Positions 27,701-35,289 of a DNA stretch of 64,000 nucleotides are shown piece by piece; position 1 is the first letter of the stretch, and every line of letters starts with the position of its first letter. The notes below the pieces were generated by a model. It was given only the letters and a program-made list of their open reading frames with translations. It was not told the origin of the DNA and made no database searches. Source of the DNA: an uncultured Draconibacterium sp. (lineage in GTDB: Bacteria > Bacteroidota > Bacteroidia > Bacteroidales > Prolixibacteraceae). Both the position numbers and the translations under genes were made by a program. Where the stretch lies: assembly GCF_963677155.1 (NCBI RefSeq), contig NZ_OY781884.1:3716501-3780500 (forward strand), written 5' to 3'.

Positions 27701-28450
27701 TATCGCGGCTTATTTGAAGGGCGCAGTTTATACCGAAAAGGCATGCTTTTGTGGATGAGTCATTCTGCTTGGCCATCGATGGTTTGGCAAACATATGATT
27801 ACTACTTTGAGCCTACGGCAGCATATTTTGGTTGTAAAAAGGCTTGCGAACCTATTCATGTGCAATGGAACCCGGTTTTTAATTTTATTGAGGTGGTTAA
27901 TTATAGTGGTGGTAATAGATCAGGGTTAAAGGTTAACGCTCAAATTCTAAATATGGATGGGACTGTACAATGGGAAACTGAAGCAATTGTTGACAGCAAA
28001 GAAGATTCAACAGTACAACCCTTTCAGCTAAAATTTCCACAAAATCTATCAGAAGTTCATTTTATAAAATTGAGCCTTGAAGAAAACGGAAAAAATATTT
28101 CAAACAATTTTTATTGGAGAAGTTTGGTTGACGGAAATTATCAGGCATTAAATAAGCTTCCTAAAATTAATCTTTCGACTAACACATCAAGCATAAAAAC
28201 GGGTAGTATCTGGAATTTAAAAACAACCATTAAAAATCTTACGAATACCCCTGCATTAATGGTAAGGTTAAAGGTTGTTGGGGCGAAGAATAGAGAACGC
28301 ATTCTTCCTGTTTTTTACAGCGATAATTATGTGTTTTTAATGCCTGGCGAAGAAAAAACAATAAACATGAGTTTACAAGATGAGGATACTCAAGGTGAGG
28401 AGCCTGAGGTTGAAATTATGGGATTCAATATTTTGCCAACTAAACAGTAA
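24794..28450 (+). CDS. Large GH2 lipoprotein with discoidin-like domains (exo-glucosaminidase/mannosidase type)
   Basis: The 1218-residue lipoprotein has the signal LFAMLCLIVVLSSC. Two discoidin (F5/8 type C)-like sugar-binding domains come first (about 55-280 and 290-385, the latter ending RYVRVYIPNAGKRCVLSELEVYG). Then come a GH2 sugar-binding domain (about 405-610), an Ig-like domain (620-725), the barrel (about 730-1000) and C-terminal beta domains. The acid/base is E838 in CGRNEGNPP and the likely nucleophile is E897 in FHSERGMPN. Residues around both (HPCIALYCGRNEG, LWGIHDYCLEGAQ) are those of the exo-beta-D-glucosaminidase / mannosylglycoprotein endo-mannosidase branch rather than LacZ. 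The exact sugar is uncertain. Lies 55 bases after the GH20 gene. Confidence 0.9.
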   Translation: MFMRFQRKYFLFAMLCLIVVLSSCENTGESYSKKGSVYPGNPEENFSPRLIRDDNNYRNIAKNRAAYHSSSYDYNLTAQLVTDGIIEAEEPGFIIVNSSNGILPKREREKIFDHNIVTSLSFKGNDIFIELDEKGNYPARKVDAISITGTAILDNLRGGNWQIQCLGSVDGENWKPIKTKTGYGNIGEIRQMVASSKKGLNNLRKPRNPYGDSANDPKPTYTRNRKPIQHRSIINETFRLDTPVNYCYYKLKLSAPNVKEWHISNWDFYSGENKLKIAPSDIFTSAWMSEGSENEWVYVDFGFVSSFDLIKLFWVQKPNVYKIQLSDNAKDWDDLLTVPNNAGTADELKLKTTAHSRYVRVYIPNAGKRCVLSELEVYGKGGAATVPAQKPKIESNRMELSGGNWKIQRSSEVSADGETISTKDFVTTNWLTATVPGTVLVSYLNAGAIPDPDFSDNQLMISESFFYSDFWYRTTFDVPEQFSAPKTFLNFDGINWKADVFFNGKKVGKIEGAFIRGKFDITDLIVPGKKNVLAVLIHKNDNPGIVKEQTQASPDLNGGVLGADNPTFHASIGWDWIPTIRGRNIGIWNEVYLSTNGAVEIENPFITSDLPLPDTTSADVDIKLNVVNHTAEAVTGVLKGRFGDINFSKDVVLSPNESKIVEFNSKDYPALHLKNPRLWWPKGYGAPNLYDVELSFLSQEGISDKKTFKTGIREMSYSNKNEVLSLYINGRRFVGRGGNWGFSESNLRYRSREYDIAVALHADMNFTMIRNWVGQIGDEELYEACDRHGIMIWQDFWLANPSDGPNPNDNTMFMNNAKDMVTKIRNHPCIALYCGRNEGNPPAELDTALRKLTQKVHPGILYISHSSRGSVSGEGPYRALPVRDYFLLYGFDKFHSERGMPNVMTFESLKKTLPEDKLWPQNRLWGIHDYCLEGAQKAASFNQMIEKAFGKINDAKTFTEMAQWINYNGYRGLFEGRSLYRKGMLLWMSHSAWPSMVWQTYDYYFEPTAAYFGCKKACEPIHVQWNPVFNFIEVVNYSGGNRSGLKVNAQILNMDGTVQWETEAIVDSKEDSTVQPFQLKFPQNLSEVHFIKLSLEENGKNISNNFYWRSLVDGNYQALNKLPKINLSTNTSSIKTGSIWNLKTTIKNLTNTPALMVRLKVVGAKNRERILPVFYSDNYVFLMPGEEKTINMSLQDEDTQGEEPEVEIMGFNILPTKQ

Positions 28451-28520
28451 AAGACATGGTTTTTACTCGTTTTTTTAGTTGCCATAAAATTTCGTTTTAG
28501 TAAAATAATAACAAATAATT

Positions 28521-29843
28521 ATGATGCCGTTATTTATTGTTTTTAGCGCAGTTATCCTGCTTCTTTTATTAATAACTGTTGGAAAAATCAATGCATTTAT
28601 CTCATTTACATTGGTGTGTATTTATGTTGGGTTGATGATGGGGCTACCGGTAGAAACCATCGTGGGCGCTATTAAAAAGGGTATGGGCGATACACTCGGG
28701 CTACTTGTTCTGATTCTTGGTTTTGGATCGATGCTCGGGAAATTGGTAGCCGATAGCGGAGCTGCACAAAAAATCACACAAACTTTGGTTGCTATTTTCG
28801 GATTGAAAAAGATACATTGGGCACTGATGCTAACCGGCTTGATTGTAGGGATACCGATGTTTTACTCGGTAGGTTTTGTAATTTTAATTCCCATTATTTT
28901 TGCCGTAGCTGCTTCAACAGGTTTGCCATTAATTTTTGTTGGACTTCCTATGCTGGCTTCTTTGTCGGTAACACACGGCTATCTACCCCCTCATCCGGCA
29001 CCAACTGCCATTGCCGGAATGTTTGGCGCAGACATAGGGAAAACTATTTTCTATGGATTTATAGTTGCCATTCCGGCTATTATTATTGCCGGGCCGGTTC
29101 TTTCGCCACGTTTCAAAAAAATAAAAGCCAATCCGCTTAAAGAATTTACCGGTGAGGTTATTCTGGAAGAGAGCGAGCTTCCATCCACATTTGTCAGTAT
29201 TTTAACGGCATTAATGCCTGTAATTTTAATAGGGCTTTCAGGTTTGCTTACCCGTTTGGTAAGCGAAACATCCGTAGTGTTTTCTCTTGTTGAAGGAATC
29301 GGAGATCCTGTAATTGCCATGTTGCTTTCCGTGTTGTTTGCCATTTACATGCTGGCTTTGAGAAAGGGTAAAAAAATGAAGGAAGTTATGACCGGACTTG
29401 CCCAGGCCATTTCCAGTATCGCTATGATTTTACTTATTCTGGCAGGTGCCGGTGGGTTAAAAGAAGTTTTGGTGGTAAGTGGTATCAGCGATTATTTAGG
29501 TGATTTATTAAGGCTCTCTGGAATGTCGCCCTTGTTCTTAGCCTGGCTGATTGCTGCTGTAATAAGGGTTGCTGTAGGGTCTGCAACAGTTGCCGGAATG
29601 ACGGCAGCCGGAATTGTTTTACCACTGGTGTCTTTACCGGGAGGGCCATCCCCCGAATTGATGGTTCTCGCTATTGGCTCTGGCAGCTTAATGCTTTCGC
29701 ACGTAAACGACGGAGGTTTCTGGATGTTCAAGGAATATTTCAACATATCGGTGAAAGAAACTTTTTTAACCTGGACAGTTATGGAATCCACGATTTCAAT
29801 CGTTGGGTTAATCGTAATTTTATTATTGAACACTATTATTTAA
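28521..29843 (+). CDS. GntP-family permease (gluconate/D-serine/hydroxy-acid type)
   Basis: The 440-residue integral membrane protein has about 12 hydrophobic segments. It shows GntP-family features such as the early LVLILGFGSMLGKLVADSGAA, then GIPMFYSVGFVILIPI, HGYLPPHPAPTAIAGMFGA, and the late GSGSLMLSHVNDGGFWMFKEYF. The family comprises proton symporters for gluconate and related acids and the D-serine transporter DsdX. Here the gene is followed within 12 bases by RidA and then by a DSD1/D-threonine aldolase-like enzyme, which favours a D-amino-acid or hydroxy-amino-acid substrate over gluconate, as no gluconate kinase is nearby. That substrate assignment is inference from context. Confidence 0.9.
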   Translation: MMPLFIVFSAVILLLLLITVGKINAFISFTLVCIYVGLMMGLPVETIVGAIKKGMGDTLGLLVLILGFGSMLGKLVADSGAAQKITQTLVAIFGLKKIHWALMLTGLIVGIPMFYSVGFVILIPIIFAVAASTGLPLIFVGLPMLASLSVTHGYLPPHPAPTAIAGMFGADIGKTIFYGFIVAIPAIIIAGPVLSPRFKKIKANPLKEFTGEVILEESELPSTFVSILTALMPVILIGLSGLLTRLVSETSVVFSLVEGIGDPVIAMLLSVLFAIYMLALRKGKKMKEVMTGLAQAISSIAMILLILAGAGGLKEVLVVSGISDYLGDLLRLSGMSPLFLAWLIAAVIRVAVGSATVAGMTAAGIVLPLVSLPGGPSPELMVLAIGSGSLMLSHVNDGGFWMFKEYFNISVKETFLTWTVMESTISIVGLIVILLLNTII

Positions 29844-29854
29844 ATATCATAAAT

Positions 29855-30322
29855 ATGAATACCATCGAAAAAAATCTCAAAGTATTAGGATTAGAATTAC
29901 CACCAGCTCCTCCACTCGGGGGAATTTATCATCCGGTTGTAATCGCCGGCAATCAGTTATTTGTTTCCGGGCAGGGGCCATTAAGAAGCGACAACACACT
30001 GATTACTGGAAAAGTTGGTAAAGACCTAACGCTTAAAGAAGGACAACAGGCTGCCTTACAGGTGGGGTTAACCATGTTGGCAACAATAAAAGCACAAATC
30101 GGTGATTTGGGAAAAATTAAGCGCTTGATAAAAACCCTGGGAATGGTTAATTGCTACCCTGAATTTGAGCAACATCCGCAAACAATTAATGGATTTAGCC
30201 AGCTGATGGTTGATGTTTTGGGTGAACAAAACGGAAAAGGGGCCCGTAGTGCAGTAGGAATGTCACTTCCCGGAAATATTGCAGTTGAAGTAGAATGTAT
30301 TTTTGAATTACAAGAAGAATAG
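29855..30322 (+). CDS. RidA/YjgF-family enamine/imine deaminase
   Basis: This 155-residue protein belongs to the RidA superfamily, in the longer branch with the PPLGGIYHPVVIAGNQLFVSGQGP start and the C-terminal NGKGARSAVGMSLPGNIAVEVECIFE. The Arg of GARSAVG corresponds to the ligand-binding arginine of active RidA proteins. RidA hydrolyses reactive 2-aminoacrylate and related imines made by PLP enzymes that dehydrate serine or threonine. Its position between a GntP-type permease and a DSD1-family PLP enzyme fits exactly that job. Spacing to the next start is 10 bases, so it is in one operon. Confidence 0.88.
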   Translation: MNTIEKNLKVLGLELPPAPPLGGIYHPVVIAGNQLFVSGQGPLRSDNTLITGKVGKDLTLKEGQQAALQVGLTMLATIKAQIGDLGKIKRLIKTLGMVNCYPEFEQHPQTINGFSQLMVDVLGEQNGKGARSAVGMSLPGNIAVEVECIFELQEE

Positions 30323-30332
30323 AAGCCAATCC

Positions 30333-31427
30333 ATGTGGAACAAAATAATCAATGAAGCGGAAGTTTTTACTCCATCGGTGTTGGTTTACCCGGAACGAAT
30401 TCGGGAGAATATCCGGAGGATGATAACAATTGCAGGTGATGTTTTTCGCTTGCGCCCTCATGTGAAAACCCACAAAATGGCGGAAGTTGTCCAACTCCAG
30501 GTTCAGCAAAATATTACCAAGTTTAAGTGTGCCACACTTACCGAGATGGAAATGACCGCAATGAACGGCGGAACAGATATTTTGCTTGCATATCCTTTAC
30601 TGGGGCCCGATATCAGTAATTATTTCAATATTGTCGATAAATATCCTCAGGTAAAATTTTCGGTAACGGTTGACAATGAAAAATCAGTAACTGATCTCGT
30701 CGATAAAGCCCGGCAACGACAACAAAAAGTGAATGTTTTTATCGATATCGATAATGGTATGCACCGAACAGGGATTGAACCAGAACCTGCTTTCGACTTT
30801 GCTGTGTCCATTTCAATGAATTCATGGCTGAACTTTGTCGGACTTCATATTTACGATGGGCATATTCATGTTTCTGATTTAAAAACACGGACAGAACAGT
30901 GTGAAAACGATTTTAGTGATGTAAATAAACTCGTTCAAAAGTTGAGCGCTGTAGGAATTGCAGTTGAAGAACTGGTTTGTGGGGGAACATTTACATTTCC
31001 GATTCATGCCAAGTATCCAAACCGGACACTTAGTCCCGGAACTCCCGTTTTATGGGATGCCGGTTACGAGAAATCCATTCCCGATCTTAATTTTCAGGTT
31101 GCCTCTGTTCTGGTGGGGCGGGTAATCAGCAAGCCACACGGAAAAGTTTGTTTTGATTTGGGCTACAAAGCTATGGCTTCCGAAATGCCACAACCTCGGC
31201 TGAAGTTTCTTGAACTTCAAGTGGGCAGTGTCGAAAATCAAAGCGAAGAGCATTTGGTTATTACAACTCCACAAGCAGAAGAATTAAAACCGGGCGATTT
31301 TGTTTATGCTGTCCCTGTTCACATTTGCCCCACCATTGCGTTGCACGAACGTGTTTATGTGGTGGAAAACAAAAAAGCTGTTGGAACGTGGGAAGTTTCG
31401 GCACGAAAAAGAACTTTTTTAACGTAA
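30333..31427 (+). CDS. DSD1/D-threonine aldolase-family PLP enzyme (D-serine dehydratase-like)
   Basis: The 364-residue enzyme has an alanine racemase-type PLP barrel. The Schiff-base lysine is K45 in RPHVKTHKM, and there are CATLTEMEMTAM, DNGMHRTGI and FVGLHIYDGH elements. The C-terminal domain (D-Ser dehydratase-like) has the metal motif PVHICPTIAL with H330 and C332. From family knowledge, a His-x-Cys pair binds zinc in eukaryotic-type D-serine dehydratases, while D-threonine aldolases use His-x-Asp, so dehydration of D-serine or D-threonine is the better guess. The product would be an aminoacrylate/enamine, the substrate of the neighbouring RidA. Start at 30333 (MWNKIINEAEVFTPSVLVY) is family-like; the TTG at 30303 would overlap RidA. 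Next gene starts 6 bases later. Confidence 0.85.
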   Translation: MWNKIINEAEVFTPSVLVYPERIRENIRRMITIAGDVFRLRPHVKTHKMAEVVQLQVQQNITKFKCATLTEMEMTAMNGGTDILLAYPLLGPDISNYFNIVDKYPQVKFSVTVDNEKSVTDLVDKARQRQQKVNVFIDIDNGMHRTGIEPEPAFDFAVSISMNSWLNFVGLHIYDGHIHVSDLKTRTEQCENDFSDVNKLVQKLSAVGIAVEELVCGGTFTFPIHAKYPNRTLSPGTPVLWDAGYEKSIPDLNFQVASVLVGRVISKPHGKVCFDLGYKAMASEMPQPRLKFLELQVGSVENQSEEHLVITTPQAEELKPGDFVYAVPVHICPTIALHERVYVVENKKAVGTWEVSARKRTFLT

Positions 31428-31433
31428 TAGATA

Positions 31434-32522
31434 ATGAGTAATTTAGAAGAAAGAATACTTTGTTTCGATGCGCATTTGGATATTTCAATGAATGCGATGG
31501 AATGGAATAGAGACCAGCGCTGGACTGTTCAGCAAATTCGTAACAGTGAAAAAGGAATGACCGATAAACCAGACCGCGAACGGAATACGGTTTCGTTTCC
31601 GGCACTTCGCGAAGGTAAGGTTGGTTTGGTAGTGGCAACACAAATAAGTCGCGTAGTAAAACCAGGTAGTCCTATTCCTGGATGGTATTCACAAGACCAG
31701 GCTTGGGCGCAAACACAAGGCCAGTTGCAATGGTATCGCACAATGGAAGAAGCCGGCGAAATGAAACAAATCACAGACGCCCAATCGCTAAAAGAGAGTT
31801 TAAAACTTTGGGAAACTCCTGATGAACATACGCCTATTTGTTACTTACTGAGTTTGGAAGGAGCTGATTCTATCATCTCAATGGAGCATTTGCACCGTGC
31901 TTATAATTATGGTTTGCGTGCTATTGGCCCTGCTCATTACGGTCCTGGAATTTATGCCAATGGGACTGATTCCGCAGGACGGCTAAACGAAAAAGGTGTT
32001 GAACTGCTCAAAACCATGGAAAAACTGAACATGATCTTGGATGTTACCCATCTGAATGATGATGCGTTCTGGCATGCTATGGAAATTTATAACGGACAGG
32101 TTTGGGCCAGTCATAATAATTGCCGGAAATTTGTGGATCATAACCGTCAGTTTTCCGATGATATGATTTCAGCACTTATTCAGCGAAATGCCATAATCGG
32201 AATTGCTCTGGATGCCTGGATGATGGTACCCAACTGGGTTCGCGGAGAATCTACCCCAAAATCAAAAAATGTAACCATGGAAATCATGGCCAACAATATT
32301 GACCACATTTGTCAGTTGGCCGGTGATTCATTGCATGTTGGCGTTGGCAGTGACCTTGATGGAGCTTTTGGAACCGAACAGTGCCCTTATGATTTGGATA
32401 CAATTGCAGACGTTCAAAAATTGCCAGTTATTTTAAGAAACCGGGGGTATAAAACCGAAGACATCCAAAACATCATGCACGGGAACTTTATCCGGTTTTT
32501 GAAAGGGTATTTTAATCAATAA
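31434..32522 (+). CDS. M19-family membrane/renal-type dipeptidase
   Basis: The 362-residue protein has the metal ligands of the M19 barrel: CFDAHLDISM (His and Asp), LSLEGADSI (bridging Glu), LDVTHLND (His), WASHNNCRKF (His) and GSDLDGAFG (Asp). M19 enzymes hydrolyse dipeptides and characteristically accept a D-residue at the C-terminal side. No signal peptide is seen, so it is probably cytoplasmic. It closes the tight four-gene group with the permease, RidA and the PLP enzyme, and could feed free D-amino acids into it. The metal site appears complete. The stop is followed by about 250 bases before the fucosidase. Confidence 0.9.
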   Translation: MSNLEERILCFDAHLDISMNAMEWNRDQRWTVQQIRNSEKGMTDKPDRERNTVSFPALREGKVGLVVATQISRVVKPGSPIPGWYSQDQAWAQTQGQLQWYRTMEEAGEMKQITDAQSLKESLKLWETPDEHTPICYLLSLEGADSIISMEHLHRAYNYGLRAIGPAHYGPGIYANGTDSAGRLNEKGVELLKTMEKLNMILDVTHLNDDAFWHAMEIYNGQVWASHNNCRKFVDHNRQFSDDMISALIQRNAIIGIALDAWMMVPNWVRGESTPKSKNVTMEIMANNIDHICQLAGDSLHVGVGSDLDGAFGTEQCPYDLDTIADVQKLPVILRNRGYKTEDIQNIMHGNFIRFLKGYFNQ

Positions 32523-32769
32523 CCTGATTGGTCATATATCGGGGGCTCCCTGAAAACAGCTTTTTATTTTATAATGGCAGGCTATAATTCGAGAAAATTA
32601 TATGGCCTGTTATTCGGGAAAATAATAAGGAAAATTCATTCCGTTTTTAAGTGATTAACGGAACTTGAGAAACAACGTGAAAAATATTGCGAATTGGTTG
32701 TTATGTAACTGCTAGTTAGGCGATAATATTAATGATTTTTTGTCTAATGATTAAAATCGAAATATAAAA

Positions 32770-34110
32770 ATGTTTATTAATAATAAATTACACATAAGAT
32801 TGATACTTATCCTGTTAGGCTTATTTCTATGTACAAGCGTTGGCGCACAGGAAATAAAACCGCTGAATCTTAACAAGCCAGAGAGAGAACAATGGTTTAC
32901 AGACCTGGGATTCGGAATGTTCATTCACTGGAGCATGGATGTTCAGTTGGGTTTGGTCATAAGTCACAGCATGGTTGGGGCATCGGAAGACTATCTTGAC
33001 CGGTATATTGATGAACTTCCCAAAACTTTTAATCCCATAAATTTTAATGCAAAACAGTGGGTGAAAGCTGCTAAACTCGCAGGTATGAAATATGTTGTGT
33101 TTACCACTAAGCATCATAATGGTTATTGTATGTTTGATACAAAAACAACAAATTTTAGCATTATGAACAGCCCTTATGGCAAAGATGTCACAAAAATGAT
33201 CGTTGATGCCTGTCGAGAGGAAGGATTGGCCGTCGGTCTATATTTTTCGCCTGATGATTTTTATTTCCTAGATCAACAGGGGACACTCATCTCTCGGACA
33301 AAAAAGGAAGCTCTTGCCAGTGATAATCCGGAATTAAACAGATATGTAAAAAAACAAATGAGGGAACTTATGACCAATTATGGTAAAATCGATATTGTAT
33401 TTCTGGATGGAATGGATCAATTTGCCAAAACAGAACTGGCAAAAGTATGTTGGGCAATAAATCCTGATGTAGTAGTAACCAGAGGAGCGATTGAAACTCC
33501 CGAACAGGAAACACCAGATACAGCAATACCATCCCCTTGGGAGGCTTGTTATACATTTGGGGATCAATGGCAATACCGGCCAACCAACGAACATTTTAAA
33601 ACAGCTAAAGAGGCCATACTCGAATTAATAGATGTAAGAGCAAAAGGTGGCAATTTCCTGCTGAACTTTGGACCTGATGCCATGGGAAATTTCTCGTCAG
33701 AACAGGCAGGCCCTTTGAATGAAATTTCTTTGTGGATGTTCATTAATCAGGAAGCATTCAAAAACACAATACCTAATGATATTATTAAAGAAAATAATAT
33801 GTGGTTTCTAAAATCGAAAGACAACAATACCGTATACATATTTATTAATGAGGAAAACTGGAAGCTCGGCGAACGCAAGGATTTTATAATTAAAACATTA
33901 AAGGCTTCAGAAACTAGTCAGATTTCAGTTTTAGGGCATAATGGAATTGTTTTGGAATACGATAAAGATGCCGATCCTGCCCCAAGAGTTAAACAAACAA
34001 ATGATGGGATGGAGATATCGGTTATGCGCGCCCAACGGATTTATAACGATCGTAAATGGAATAATCCGATTGTAGTAAAAGTAACCAATTTAGATAGAAA
34101 TGAATATTAG
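32770..34110 (+). CDS. Family 29 alpha-L-fucosidase
   Basis: The 446-residue enzyme has a signal peptide (LILILLGLFLCTSVGAQ) and a GH29 barrel: WFTDLGFGMFIHWS, KYVVFTTKHHNGYCMFD, GLAVGLYFSPDDF and the nucleophile D213 in DIVFLDGMDQ (family consensus WxDG). A short beta domain follows. The acid/base residue is poorly conserved in this family and is not assigned. It would remove terminal alpha-L-fucose in the periplasm. A 247-base gap separates it from the dipeptidase, so it may be a separate transcript, but it is on the same strand and probably belongs to the same locus. Family members with such short C-terminal domains are often active on alpha-1,3/1,4-linked fucose, though that cannot be read here. 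Confidence 0.92.
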   Translation: MFINNKLHIRLILILLGLFLCTSVGAQEIKPLNLNKPEREQWFTDLGFGMFIHWSMDVQLGLVISHSMVGASEDYLDRYIDELPKTFNPINFNAKQWVKAAKLAGMKYVVFTTKHHNGYCMFDTKTTNFSIMNSPYGKDVTKMIVDACREEGLAVGLYFSPDDFYFLDQQGTLISRTKKEALASDNPELNRYVKKQMRELMTNYGKIDIVFLDGMDQFAKTELAKVCWAINPDVVVTRGAIETPEQETPDTAIPSPWEACYTFGDQWQYRPTNEHFKTAKEAILELIDVRAKGGNFLLNFGPDAMGNFSSEQAGPLNEISLWMFINQEAFKNTIPNDIIKENNMWFLKSKDNNTVYIFINEENWKLGERKDFIIKTLKASETSQISVLGHNGIVLEYDKDADPAPRVKQTNDGMEISVMRAQRIYNDRKWNNPIVVKVTNLDRNEY

Positions 34111-34137
34111 TACACTGCGCATGGTTTAGTACATATC

Positions 34138-34482
34138 TTATTCCTCCTGTTCAACTGATGATTTTCTGTATATTTCTGTAAGTGGGACATAAATCAAATC
34201 TTTAATTGACTCTACTGGATAATCGATCTTTCTATATTGATATTTGATAAAGGCTACCAATCTTTTTGGGAAGGACTTATAGTGTTTATAGGTTTCCATG
34301 GAATAACCTTTGTCTAGTTTCTCAAGAATGCTGTTTAGGTAATCTTCCTCTAAATTGCTGCTCAACATCATCCCATTTGTATAGTGATTTTTAATACCAA
34401 ATCGAGCCATTTTAAATGTTGTAAAAGAGTTCGTTACGCGATTTGTCGAGACTGGTTCTTGAGAAACAAGCAGTGGTCTCAA
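34138..34482 (-). CDS. Hypothetical protein of unknown family
   Basis: An open frame of 114 codons on the minus strand. The start is uncertain: an ATG at 34482 gives MRPLLVSQEPVSTNR, while an internal ATG at 34407 (MARFGIKNHYTN) is also possible. The C-terminal half is charged and helical (EEDYLNSILEKLDKGYS, KSFPKRLVAFIKYQYRK). No signal, membrane segment or known motif is visible. It converges on the fucosidase with only 27 bases between stops. Codon use looks ordinary, but with no family likeness it could be a remnant or a lineage-specific gene. Confidence 0.4.
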   Translation of the reverse strand: MRPLLVSQEPVSTNRVTNSFTTFKMARFGIKNHYTNGMMLSSNLEEDYLNSILEKLDKGYSMETYKHYKSFPKRLVAFIKYQYRKIDYPVESIKDLIYVPLTEIYRKSSVEQEE

Positions 34483-34537
34483 TAAAGTCTCGTTTACTTT
34501 GACTTTTTTTGTGTTTTTGGGACTTTCTGGAAAATAA

Positions 34538-34571
34538 AAAAGCGCTTAAAATATTGATTTTAAGCGCTTTT
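34538..34571 (-). terminator. Terminator downstream of tRNA-Leu
   Basis: A perfect 15-bp stem (34538-34552 and 34557-34571) with a 4-base loop. Read on the minus strand it is followed by a T-run and lies 24 bases after the tRNA. Confidence 0.85.
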
Positions 34572-34594
34572 GATTTTTAATGATTTTTACGTCG

Positions 34595-34680
34595 TGCCCA
34601 GAACAAGACTCGAACTTGCACGGGAAAATTTTCCCACAAGGCCCTCAACCTTGCGTGTCTACCAATTCCACCACCTGGGC
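34595..34680 (-). tRNA. tRNA-Leu (anticodon GAG)
   Basis: Read on the minus strand, the 86-base sequence folds as a class II tRNA. The acceptor stem is GCCCAGG with TCTGGGC (one G-U pair), followed by the D-arm with GGTAGACA, the anticodon arm AAGGTTGAGGGCCTT with GAG at the centre, an extended variable arm (TGGGAAAATTTTCCCG) and the T-arm GTTCGAGTC. The discriminator base is A and CCA is not encoded. The long variable arm and anticodon identify leucine (CUY codons). Confidence 0.95.
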
Positions 34681-34701
34681 ATTAAATTTTGAACGTGCCT
34701 G

Positions 34702-34709
34702 CAAAACTA
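34702..34709 (-). promoter_or_regulatory. Possible -7 promoter element for tRNA-Leu
   Basis: On the minus strand this reads TAGTTTTG, matching TAnnTTTG, 22 bases before the tRNA 5' end. The -33 element is weak. Confidence 0.45.
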
Positions 34710-34775
34710 TAAAATTTCTTGAAACCTGATAACACAATTTGTTTTTTTGCTAAATACGGCAGTCTATCGATGATT

Positions 34776-35105
34776 TTAATTCTGTTGTTCGTAAAGTTCT
34801 TCCGTCTCAACTTTTTTAATGGTGCCATCAACGGCGGTAACTTTATAACGCGTTGTTTTTTTTACTTTAGGAGTAATTATTGGATCAAGTGTAAGTTTGT
34901 GCTGGCTGATTTCTGTGCCTTTCAAGAACTTCACTTTTTCAAAAATATAAATGTTGCCACTTTCTTTTTCAAAAACGGTTTGTGGTTTTCCCAATTCCGA
35001 TTCCAACGATGATATTGGTTTTCCGACATATGTCTTTTGCAGATTTCGTTGCGAGCTGCACGATACCATAGTTACTACAGCTACAATAAATAATAAAGTT
35101 CTCAT
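34776..35105 (-). CDS. Small lipoprotein with BamE/SmpA-like features
   Basis: The 109-residue lipoprotein (MRTLLFIVAVVTMVSC, Cys at residue 16) has the pattern YVGKPISSLESELGKPQTVFEKESGNIYIFEKVK. It resembles the BamE/SmpA fold (helix with GxSxxxVxxxLGxP, then strands). A basic, strand-rich C-terminus follows. A link to outer-membrane assembly is only a guess. The start at 35105 is chosen over 35123 because it gives a clean lipoprotein signal. It diverges from purL. Confidence 0.6.
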   Translation of the reverse strand: MRTLLFIVAVVTMVSCSSQRNLQKTYVGKPISSLESELGKPQTVFEKESGNIYIFEKVKFLKGTEISQHKLTLDPIITPKVKKTTRYKVTAVDGTIKKVETEELYEQQN

Positions 35106-35218
35106 GTACCTATTTTTGCCCAAAGAAAACCAGAAAAAATGAAATCCGCCGGCTTTTAATCCTATTTAACGTTTTTGGTGTTAAGAAAGTGTTGTCTTAT
35201 TGTTACAACTTAGCCGAC

Positions 35219-35244
35219 TTGACAATTTATATTTTTTATCTTTG
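35219..35244 (+). promoter_or_regulatory. Likely purL promoter (TTG ... TATCTTTG)
   Basis: TATCTTTG (35237-35244) matches TAnnTTTG, with TTGACA at 35219. The gap of 15 bases is shorter than the usual 19-21, so the upstream half is less certain. The start codon lies 45 bases downstream. Confidence 0.55.
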
Positions 35245-35289
35245 CAGCGTGTTTTACAACATGTTCTTAAATTAATATTTCGCTGCAAC

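Noticed and set aside
28521-29843. Calling the permease a gluconate transporter (gntT)
   Set aside because: The GntP family covers several substrates and no gluconate kinase or Entner-Doudoroff gene is near; the neighbours point to a D-amino acid.
34595-34680. Attachment site at the tRNA-Leu 3' end
   Set aside because: I found no direct repeat of the tRNA end in the window and no integrase gene.
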